Below are positions 45,211 through 52,862 of a DNA stretch of 64,000 nt, one piece after another (within the stretch, counting starts at the first letter, position 1; each line of letters opens with the position of its first letter). The stretch comes from Streptomyces sp. CoH27. GTDB lineage: Bacteria; Actinomycetota; Actinomycetes; Streptomycetales; Streptomycetaceae. The notes beneath the pieces were generated by a model, which did not search any database, was not told the DNA's origin, and saw only the letters and a program-made list of their open reading frames with translations. The translations under genes and the position numbers were made by a program. The DNA is taken from positions 1-64,000 of the forward strand of contig NZ_JAIQYY010000022.1 of NCBI RefSeq assembly GCF_020181035.1, written 5' to 3'.

Positions 45211-46860
45211 ATGCCCATGACCACTGCAAGAGCCAGGCGCCTTCGGCCGCTGCCTCCGCTGCTGTCCCTGCGCAGAACCCTGGCGCTCACGTTCTCGGCC
45301 CTGCTGCTCACCGTGGCCGTCCCCCTCCTCTCCCTCGGTAAGGCGCAGCCCGCCGCGGCGCTCGGCAACGGGCTGGCGCCGACCCCGCAGATGGGCTTCA
45401 ACGACTGGAACGCATACGGCTGCGACGTCTCCGAGTCGCTGATCAAGTCCACGGCCCAGGCGATGCACACCAACGGAATGCAGGCGGCGGGCTATTCATA
45501 CGTCAACATCGACGACTGCTGGATGACCCACAGCCGCGACTCCGGCGGCCACCTGGTGCCGGACCCGGCCAAGTTCCCCGACGGCATCAAAGGCACCGCG
45601 GACTACGTGCACTCGCTTGGGCTGAAGCTCGGGATCTATGAGGACGCCGGCACGGCGACCTGTGCGGGATACCCGGGCAGCCTGGGGCACGAGACCACGG
45701 ACGCGCAGTCGTTCGCGTCGTGGGGCGTGGACTATCTGAAGTACGACAACTGCAACAACACTGGCGTGCCGGCGCGGACCCGGTACACCGCGATGCGGGA
45801 CGCGCTGGCGGCCGCCGGCCGGCCGATCCTGTTCAGCCTGTGCAACTGGGGCCAGGAGAACGTGTGGACCTGGGGCGCGGACGTCGGCAACAGTTGGCGC
45901 ACCACCGGGGACATCAGCCCGACCTTCTCCAGCATGCTGTCGATCTTCCACAGCAACGTCGGACTGGCCTCTTACGCCGGCCCCGGCCACTGGAACGACC
46001 CGGACATGCTGGAGGTCGGCAATGGCTCGATGACGGCCACCGAGAGCCGCAGTGAGTTCAGTCTGTGGGCGGAGATGGCCGCGCCGCTGATCGCGGGGAC
46101 CAACATCCCCTCGGCCAGTGCTGACACCTTGTCTGTCCTGACCAACTCCCGGGTGATCGCGGTCGACCAGGACCCGCTCGGCAAACAGGGGACCATGGTG
46201 TCCTCCTCGGGCGGGCTGGACGTGCTGGCCAAGCCGCTGGCCAACGGGGACGTGTCGGTGGCACTGTTCAACGAGACGGGCTCCACGGCGACCATCACCA
46301 CCACCGCGGCCGCGATCGGAAAGACCGGGGCGTCCGCCTACACCCTGACCGACCTCTGGTCGGGCGGATCGTCCACGACCTCCGGAACCATCAGCGCCTC
46401 GGTACCGGCCCACGGCACCGTCATGTACCGGGTCGCGGGCGGCAACAGCGGCGGGGGCACCGCCGTGACAGGGGCACTGCACGCGGTCGGCGCGGGCAAG
46501 TGCCTGGACGTACCCAACTCCACCACGACCGCCGGCACCCAGGTGGAGATCTGGAGCTGCAACGGCGGCGCCAACCAGACCTGGACGCACACCTCCTCCG
46601 ACCAGCTCACGGTCTACTCCGGCAGTGGCCAGATGTGCCTGGACGCCTACAACAACCAGACCACGCCAGGGACGAAGGTGGAGATCTGGCCATGCAACGG
46701 CCAGAGCAACCAGCAGTGGTCGCTGAACTCCAACGGCACGATCACCGGCGTCCAGTCCGGCCTGTGCCTGGACGTCACGGGAGGGGCCACGGCTGACGGA
46801 ACCCTCGCCGAGTTGTGGACCTGCAACGGCGGCAGCGGTCAGCGGTGGACGCTGGGATGA
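45211..46860 (+). CDS. GH27 alpha-galactosidase (or beta-L-arabinopyranosidase) with CBM13 lectin
   Basis: 549 aa; signal peptide about 20-50. GH27 barrel about 54-330: TPQMGFNDWNAYGCDV, NIDDCWMTHSRD, GIYEDAGTATC, nucleophile Asp179 in YLKYDNC, acid/base Asp234 in SWRTTGDI, GPGHWNDPDMLEVG. A beta-sandwich follows (about 335-415), then ricin domain about 422-549. Streptomyces GH27-CBM13 proteins include alpha-galactosidases and a beta-L-arabinopyranosidase. The Asp in YEDAG, which contacts the C6 hydroxyl in alpha-galactosidases, is kept, slightly favouring galactose; this is inference. Start ATG 45211 follows CAGGAG at a longish distance. Confidence 0.9.
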   Translation: MPMTTARARRLRPLPPLLSLRRTLALTFSALLLTVAVPLLSLGKAQPAAALGNGLAPTPQMGFNDWNAYGCDVSESLIKSTAQAMHTNGMQAAGYSYVNIDDCWMTHSRDSGGHLVPDPAKFPDGIKGTADYVHSLGLKLGIYEDAGTATCAGYPGSLGHETTDAQSFASWGVDYLKYDNCNNTGVPARTRYTAMRDALAAAGRPILFSLCNWGQENVWTWGADVGNSWRTTGDISPTFSSMLSIFHSNVGLASYAGPGHWNDPDMLEVGNGSMTATESRSEFSLWAEMAAPLIAGTNIPSASADTLSVLTNSRVIAVDQDPLGKQGTMVSSSGGLDVLAKPLANGDVSVALFNETGSTATITTTAAAIGKTGASAYTLTDLWSGGSSTTSGTISASVPAHGTVMYRVAGGNSGGGTAVTGALHAVGAGKCLDVPNSTTTAGTQVEIWSCNGGANQTWTHTSSDQLTVYSGSGQMCLDAYNNQTTPGTKVEIWPCNGQSNQQWSLNSNGTITGVQSGLCLDVTGGATADGTLAELWTCNGGSGQRWTLG

Positions 46861-46890
46861 CTCGCCCCTCCCTCGGCCACGGGCAGCTTC

Positions 46891-46913
46891 GGTGCCGCCG
46901 GCGCGGCGGCACC
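46891..46913 (+). terminator. Intercistronic hairpin (weak terminator or mRNA element)
   Basis: GGTGCCGCC-GGCGC-GGCGGCACC, a perfect 9-bp GC stem, lies between the GH27 and third GH54 genes, 6 bp before the AGGAGG site. There is no T-tract. It could attenuate read-through or protect the upstream message. Confidence 0.4.
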
Positions 46914-46931
46914 GCCACAGAGGAGGTCTCC

Positions 46932-48458
46932 TTGCCCGGATCAGCAACAGATCGCCGGCGAAGGCGATTCCCGGCCGTGCTCCTGATCGCCCTGGCGATG
47001 GCCCTGGCCGCGCTCGGGACACCCTCGTTCGCCACCTCCGCGCGGACCGGCACACCTGCCGCCGTCCACGCCCCCGTGCCCGCGGCGGACGCGTCGCTCC
47101 CGTGCGACCTCTACGCTGCGGGCGGCACACCGTGCGTGACGGCACACGCCACCACCAGGGCACTCTTCGCGGCGTACAACGGGCCGCTGTACCAGATCCA
47201 GCGGGCCTCCGACCACAGCTACCGCGACATCGGGGTGCTCACCGCGGGAGGGTACGCCGACGGCGCGTCCCAGGTGTCGTTCTGCGCGGGCACGTCCTGC
47301 ACGATCACGAAGATCTACGACCAGACCGCCAGGCACAACGACATGCCGATCTCCTGGGGCGGCTACTGGAAGGGCTCGGGTCCGAACGGATCCGACGTCG
47401 GGGCGGACGCCATGGCCCTGCCGGTGACCGCGGCCGGTCACCAGGTGTTCGGTGTCAAGGTCACTCCGGGCGTCGGCTACCGGCTGGACCACGCGAGCGG
47501 CGTGCCCACCGGCGCCCAGCCCGAAGGCATCTACATGGTGACCTCGTCGAACTACACCAACCAATGGTGCTGCTTCGACTATGGCAGCGGCGAGAACTCC
47601 CACACCGACACCGGCAACGCCACCATGAACGCCATCTACTGGGGCAACGCCTGCTGGTTCGGCGGCTGCACCGGCAGCGGCCCCTGGGTGGAGGCCGACC
47701 TGGAGAACGGCATGTTCCACACCGACACCGGCTCCAACAAGGACCCGAACAACCCCGGCGTGCACTATCCGTTCGTCAGCGCGTGGCTGAAGAACAACGG
47801 CACCAGCAACTTCACCCTCAAATACGGCAACGGCACGAGCGGCGGCCTGACCACCACCTTCTCCGGTCCCCTGCCGAACGGCTACTCGCCGATGAAGGTC
47901 GACAGTTCGGTCCTGCTCGGCACCGGGGGCGACAACAGTCCCAACGGCGTGGGCGAGTTCTTCGAAGGCGCGATCACGGCCGGCTATCCGTCCGACACAA
48001 CCGAGAACGCGGTACAGGCCGCCATCACCGCCGCCAACTACGGGTCGGGAAGCGGTAGTGGCACGACGGGTGCCGTGCACGCGGTGGGTGCGGCCAAGTG
48101 TCTCGACGTGCCGGGCGCATCCACGACGGCGGGTACGCAGCCGCAGATCTGGGACTGCAACGGCGCGGTGAACCAGACGTGGACCGCGACCGCGTCCCAC
48201 CAGCTCACCGTGTACTCCGGCAGCAGCCAACTGTGCCTGGACGCCTACGACAAGGGCACCAGTCCGGGCACGAAGGTCATCACCTGGCCCTGCAACGGCC
48301 AGACCAACCAGCAGTGGAACCTCAACGCCAACGGCACCGTCACCAGTGCCCAGTCCGGCCTTTGCCTGGACGTGACCGGCGCCGCCACCGCCAACGGCAG
48401 CCTCGTACAGCTGTGGACCTGCAACGGCGGATCCAACCAGAAGTGGTCGCTGAGCTGA
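46932..48458 (+). CDS. GH54 alpha-L-arabinofuranosidase with C-terminal CBM13 lectin (third copy)
   Basis: 508 aa. TTG start at 46932 chosen for the perfect AGGAGG 7 bp upstream. Signal helix about 14-35. GH54 about 56-380 (LPCDLYAAGGTPCVTAHATT, QIQRASDHSYRDIGVL) with catalytic candidates Glu221 (CCFDYGSGE) and Asp334 (GTGGDNSPNGVGEFFEG). Ricin domain about 388-508, very like those of the first GH54 and GH27 genes. It is diverged from the other two copies in the substrate-binding region (ISWGGYWKGSGPNG), suggesting a different arabinosyl linkage preference. Confidence 0.9.
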   Translation: MPGSATDRRRRRFPAVLLIALAMALAALGTPSFATSARTGTPAAVHAPVPAADASLPCDLYAAGGTPCVTAHATTRALFAAYNGPLYQIQRASDHSYRDIGVLTAGGYADGASQVSFCAGTSCTITKIYDQTARHNDMPISWGGYWKGSGPNGSDVGADAMALPVTAAGHQVFGVKVTPGVGYRLDHASGVPTGAQPEGIYMVTSSNYTNQWCCFDYGSGENSHTDTGNATMNAIYWGNACWFGGCTGSGPWVEADLENGMFHTDTGSNKDPNNPGVHYPFVSAWLKNNGTSNFTLKYGNGTSGGLTTTFSGPLPNGYSPMKVDSSVLLGTGGDNSPNGVGEFFEGAITAGYPSDTTENAVQAAITAANYGSGSGSGTTGAVHAVGAAKCLDVPGASTTAGTQPQIWDCNGAVNQTWTATASHQLTVYSGSSQLCLDAYDKGTSPGTKVITWPCNGQTNQQWNLNANGTVTSAQSGLCLDVTGAATANGSLVQLWTCNGGSNQKWSLS

Positions 48459-48465
48459 CCCGATA

Positions 48466-48497
48466 AATCGCTGAATCGCTGTATCGCTGAACCGCTG
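48466..48497 (+). repeat. Four tandem copies of an 8-bp unit
   Basis: AATCGCTG, AATCGCTG, TATCGCTG, AACCGCTG run without gaps through the 56-bp space between two enzyme genes, ending 17 bp before the ATG and 8 bp before AGGAGG. A short-unit array here could change length by slippage and alter translation of the downstream gene. Confidence 0.75.
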
Positions 48498-48514
48498 GTC
48501 CATAGGAGGTCCGT

Positions 48515-50347
48515 ATGAGGACGCGAGCGAGGGACCGCCGTGTGCTGCTCGCCGTCGGCGTCGTGTTGGCGTTCGTGCTGCAGCTGCTGTCGGCGGCCGG
48601 GAGCCGTGCCGCCGCGGGCGAGGCGCTGAGCGTGAACCTGGCGTCGACGCGAGGCCCGTCGACCGGTGTGGGTGAGGGCTTTCTCTACGGCTTCACCCAG
48701 GACGGCAGCCAACCTGTGGACCAGTTCATCCAGCCGCTGGGGATCAACGCGTTCCGCGGCGGGGGCTGGTTCTCCGGCGGCTGGATCAAGGACAACTACC
48801 AGTACGGTGCGGCCAGTCGGGCCGACGTCGACTCGATCATCGCGCAGGCGAAACGGCTGACCCGGCCGCCGTACCACGCGCAGTACCAGGTGCTCGTCAG
48901 CGACATCTACGGCGCGAACGGCGGCCAGCCGTCCAACACGACGTACCCGTGCGACAACGGCAACTGCGCGAACTGGATCAGCTTCATCGACTCCACCGTG
49001 GGAGCGCTCCAGGCGTCGGGACTGAAGTTCTCCTACGACATCTGGAACGAGCCCGATATCTCCTACTTCTGGACCCGGGGTGTCAACAGCACCCAGTACT
49101 TCCAGATGTGGGACAGCGCCTACCGGGAGATCCGGCGCATCGCGCCCGGCGCGCAGATCGTGGGGCCGTCCCTCGCCTTCACCCCGCAGCGCAATCCGGG
49201 TGAATGGCAGGCCTGGCTCGCGCATGTGAAGGCGGCCGGGACGGTGCCGGACATGATCACCAACCACAACGAGGGCGATGTCGACGACCCGGTCACTGTC
49301 GCGCGGAGCCTCGACAACGCGCTGAGCTCGGCGGGCATCGGTCCGCTGCCGCTGTCCTCGAACGAGTACCAGCCGGCCGACCGGCAGACCGCCGGGGTGA
49401 CGGCCTGGTACCTTGCGCGGTTCGCGCAGTCCGGGTACACCAACGCGATGCGCGGCAACTGGGTGTGCTGCGTCACCCCCAACCTGACGGGGGTCCTCAC
49501 CCAGAGCGGGGGCAGCTGGCAGCCGACCGGCAACTGGTGGGCGCTCCGGGACTACGCCGACATGACCGGCACCCTCGTCGACACCTCCGGCCAGGTCGGC
49601 TCGACGGCGATCTCGGCCTCCGAGGACTCCGCCAACAAACGCGCAGTGGCCGTCATCGGCGACTCGAACGGGTACACCGGCACCGCGTCCGTGACCTTCG
49701 ACGGGCTGTCATCCGTACCCTGGCTGGCGAACGCCGGCAGCGTGCACGTCACGGTGCACCGCATCCCCGACCAGGCGCCGCTCGGCGCCCCACAGACCGT
49801 GTACGACCAGAACGTGAGCACCTCGGGCGGCTCGATCACCGTGCCGATCACGTTCCAGGGCGCGCACGACGCGTTCGCCGTCTATCTGACGCCGGCCTCG
49901 TCCGGCGGCGGGGGCTTCCCGGACGGCTACCACCAACTCGTGGTCGCCAACAACAACTTGTGCCTGGACGTGTACGGCAACTCCGGCAGCGCCGGTGCCG
50001 CGATCGACCAGTGGTCCTGCAACGGGCAGGGCAACCAGCAGTTCCAGTTCGTGCCGGCCTCGGGAGGTTACGGCGAACTGCGCACCCAGAGCTCGGGGTT
50101 GGACGTGGCGGTCGCCGGGAGCTCCACTGCGGCGGGCACCCCGGACATCGTCCAGCAGGCTCCCGGCACGTCGGGCAACGGCCTGTGGCTGCCGGTGCGC
50201 CAGTCCGACGGCTCGTACGCGTTCCAGAACCGCGACAGCGGCCTGTGCCTGGACGTCTACGGCGCCGGCAGCAATGCCGGCCAGCAGCTCGACCAGTGGC
50301 AGTGCAAGAACGCGCCGGGCACCAACCAGGACTTCGTCGTCCGCTGA
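48515..50347 (+). CDS. Clan GH-A glycosidase (GH39-like) with ricin-type lectin
   Basis: 610 aa, ATG with AGGAGGT upstream; signal peptide about 1-34. The barrel (about 36-385) has FRGGGWFSGGW, YDIWNEPDISYFW (acid/base Glu179) and LPLSSNEYQPADR (nucleophile Glu284), the paired NE/E arrangement of clan GH-A. A beta domain runs to about 470, then a two-part ricin lectin (about 475-610: LCLDVYGNSGSAG, LCLDVYGAGSNAG). Exact family is uncertain: GH39 is my best guess, with beta-xylosidase or galactan/arabinan activity possible. Secreted. Confidence 0.75.
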   Translation: MRTRARDRRVLLAVGVVLAFVLQLLSAAGSRAAAGEALSVNLASTRGPSTGVGEGFLYGFTQDGSQPVDQFIQPLGINAFRGGGWFSGGWIKDNYQYGAASRADVDSIIAQAKRLTRPPYHAQYQVLVSDIYGANGGQPSNTTYPCDNGNCANWISFIDSTVGALQASGLKFSYDIWNEPDISYFWTRGVNSTQYFQMWDSAYREIRRIAPGAQIVGPSLAFTPQRNPGEWQAWLAHVKAAGTVPDMITNHNEGDVDDPVTVARSLDNALSSAGIGPLPLSSNEYQPADRQTAGVTAWYLARFAQSGYTNAMRGNWVCCVTPNLTGVLTQSGGSWQPTGNWWALRDYADMTGTLVDTSGQVGSTAISASEDSANKRAVAVIGDSNGYTGTASVTFDGLSSVPWLANAGSVHVTVHRIPDQAPLGAPQTVYDQNVSTSGGSITVPITFQGAHDAFAVYLTPASSGGGGFPDGYHQLVVANNNLCLDVYGNSGSAGAAIDQWSCNGQGNQQFQFVPASGGYGELRTQSSGLDVAVAGSSTAAGTPDIVQQAPGTSGNGLWLPVRQSDGSYAFQNRDSGLCLDVYGAGSNAGQQLDQWQCKNAPGTNQDFVVR

Positions 50348-50401
50348 ACCGTCCGCCCACCGCATCGGCGGCGGACACCCCGACCTGCGAAAGGAACCAC
50401 C

Positions 50402-52810
50402 GTGTCAGCATTCAGACGGCTGCTGCGGCGCCTGCGCGCCTCGACGGCCGTGCTCGCGGGCCTCGTCCTGGCGGTCGGCGGCCTCGTGGGCACGGCCGCC
50501 GCTCCGGCCCAGGCCGCCACATCCGTCACCATCAACGGCGCATCCGGCGGACGGACCTTCGACGGCGTCGGCGCGATCAGCGGCGGAGGCGGCAACAGCA
50601 GGCTCCTGATCGACTACCCCGAGCCCCAGCGCGGCCAGATCCTCGACTATCTCTTCAAGCCCGGCTACGGCGCCTCCCTGCAGATCCTCAAGGCCGAGGT
50701 CGGCGGGGACACCAACTCGACCTCGGGAGCCGAGCCCAGTCACCAGCACACCCGCTCCGACCTGAACTGCGACCGGGGCTACGAGTGGTGGCTGATGGAG
50801 CAGGCCAAAGCGCGCAACCCGAACATCAAGCTGTACGGGCTCGCGTGGGGCGCCCCGGGCTGGATCGGCGGCGGGAACTTCTGGTCCACCGACATGATCA
50901 ACTACCTGGTCTCGTGGCTGGGTTGTGCCAAGCAGCACGGACTGTCCATCGACTACCTCGGCGGATGGAACGAGCGAGGCTACAACGTCTCTTGGTACGA
51001 GCAGCTGCGCAGCGCGCTCGACACCAACGGCTACGGCAGCGTCAAGATCGTCGCGGCCGACTCGGACTGGGCCGTGGCGAACGACGTCGACTCCAACCAG
51101 GCGTTCGCCGCCGCCGTCAGTGTCATCGGCACCCACTACCCCTGCGGCTACCGCTCCTCCCAGTCCAACTGTTCGGTGCCGTCGGCCGCCACGTCGTCCG
51201 GCAAGCCGCTGTGGGCGAGTGAGAACGGCTCCGACGACTACAACAGTGGAGCGCCGGCCATGGCCCGCGGCATCAACCGCGGATACATCGACGGCCGCAT
51301 GACTGCGTACCTCAACTGGCCGGTGGTCGCCGCGATCACACCGAACCTGCCCTATCCCACCATGGGGCTCGCGCTGGCCTCGCAGCCGTGGTCGGGACAC
51401 TACGCGATCGGCAAGAACACCTGGGTGATGGCGCACACCAGCCAGTTCACCGCCCCCGGGTGGCACTACCTCGACTCCTCCAGTGGCTACATCGGCGGCA
51501 GCCGCAACAACGGCAGCTATGTCTCGCTGAAGTCCACCGACAACTCCGACTACTCCACGGTCATCGAGACGATGGACGCCGGCAGCGCCCAGACGCTGAA
51601 CTTCAACGTCACCGGAGGGCTGTCCACCGGAACCGTCCACGTCTGGTCGACGGACGTCAACTCCGGCAATCCCGCCGACTACTTCGTGCACACCACGGAC
51701 CTCACCCCGTCCGGCGGCGGTTTCAGCCTGACCGTACAGCCCCACCACGTCTACACCCTGACCACCACGACGGGTCAGGGCAAGGGCACCGCCAGCGCTC
51801 CCGCCCAGGGGGCGATGAGCCTGCCGTACAGCGACTCCTTCGACGGCTACGCCAGCGGCAGCGAGGCGAAGTACCTCATGGACTGGCAGGGTGCCTTCGA
51901 GGTGGCGGGCTGCGGCGGCGGCCGCAGCGGCAAGTGCGTGCGCCAGATGAGCCCGCAGAAGCCGATCACCTGGGACGCGCTGTCCGATCCGCACGCCCTG
52001 CTCGGTGACGTGGGCTGGGGCAACTACACCGTCTCGTCCGACGTGCTGCTGGAACAGCCGGGATACGCCGAGCTGATCGGCCGCGCGAACGGGCAGGACT
52101 ACTCCAGCACGGGCCAGCTCAACGCCTACCACCTGCGGGTGAGTGACACCGGGGCCTGGTCGATCCTGAACTCGGGCACCAACGGCAATGTCTCCACCCT
52201 CGCCCGCGGCACGGTCGCGGCGCTGGGCACCAACCGGTGGCACACGCTGGCTCTCGCCTTCTCGGGCACGACCCTCACCGCCGTCATCGACGGTGCCACG
52301 GTCGGCTCCGTGAGTGACCGCACCTGGGTCGGAGGGCAGGTCGGCTATGCGACCAGCCAGGGCGAGACGGCACAGTTCGACAACCTCTCCCTCACTGCCG
52401 GCAGCGGGGGACCGGGCGGCGGCACGGTCGGCTCGATCGTCGGCGTCGGCTCCAGCCGGTGCGTGGACGTGCCCAACCAGTCGCAGACCTCCGGCACCCA
52501 GGTCGAGCTGTGGGACTGCAACGGCGGCGCCAACCAGCAGTGGACCAGCACCTCGGCCGGTGAACTGCGGGTCTACGGCAACTCCTGTCTGGACGCCGCG
52601 AGTGGCGGTACCGGCGCCGGCACCAAGGTCGACATCTGGGCCTGTGACGGCAGCGCGAACCAGCAGTGGAAGCTCAACGCCGACGGCACGATCACCGGTG
52701 TCCGGTCCGGCCTGTGCCTGGACGCCACCGGTGCGGGAACGGCCAACGGCACCCTGCTGGAGCTGTGGACCTGCACCGGCTCCGACAACCAGAAGTGGAC
52801 GCGCAACTGA
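50402..52810 (+). CDS. GH59 galactocerebrosidase-like beta-galactosidase with CBM13 lectin
   Basis: 802 aa, GTG with AAAGGA 7 bp upstream; signal peptide about 1-39. GH59 start VTINGASGGRTFDGVGAISG, LAWGAPGWIGGGNFWS, acid/base Glu191 in LGGWNERGYN, nucleophile Glu274 in LWASENG. Barrel and beta-sandwich to about 460, then the GH59 lectin-like/LamG domain about 470-665 (YSDSFDGYASGSEAKYLMDW, TAVIDGATVGSV). A C-terminal ricin domain follows (about 675-802). Human GALC cleaves galactosylceramide. Bacterial members in plant-polysaccharide loci are expected to act on beta-galactosides of arabinogalactan. Larger than GALC because of the lectin. Confidence 0.87.
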   Translation: MSAFRRLLRRLRASTAVLAGLVLAVGGLVGTAAAPAQAATSVTINGASGGRTFDGVGAISGGGGNSRLLIDYPEPQRGQILDYLFKPGYGASLQILKAEVGGDTNSTSGAEPSHQHTRSDLNCDRGYEWWLMEQAKARNPNIKLYGLAWGAPGWIGGGNFWSTDMINYLVSWLGCAKQHGLSIDYLGGWNERGYNVSWYEQLRSALDTNGYGSVKIVAADSDWAVANDVDSNQAFAAAVSVIGTHYPCGYRSSQSNCSVPSAATSSGKPLWASENGSDDYNSGAPAMARGINRGYIDGRMTAYLNWPVVAAITPNLPYPTMGLALASQPWSGHYAIGKNTWVMAHTSQFTAPGWHYLDSSSGYIGGSRNNGSYVSLKSTDNSDYSTVIETMDAGSAQTLNFNVTGGLSTGTVHVWSTDVNSGNPADYFVHTTDLTPSGGGFSLTVQPHHVYTLTTTTGQGKGTASAPAQGAMSLPYSDSFDGYASGSEAKYLMDWQGAFEVAGCGGGRSGKCVRQMSPQKPITWDALSDPHALLGDVGWGNYTVSSDVLLEQPGYAELIGRANGQDYSSTGQLNAYHLRVSDTGAWSILNSGTNGNVSTLARGTVAALGTNRWHTLALAFSGTTLTAVIDGATVGSVSDRTWVGGQVGYATSQGETAQFDNLSLTAGSGGPGGGTVGSIVGVGSSRCVDVPNQSQTSGTQVELWDCNGGANQQWTSTSAGELRVYGNSCLDAASGGTGAGTKVDIWACDGSANQQWKLNADGTITGVRSGLCLDATGAGTANGTLLELWTCTGSDNQKWTRN

Positions 52811-52862
52811 TCCGGTGACGGACGAGATCACCCACCCCCTCAACGACGCTGAGAGGCCCCGC

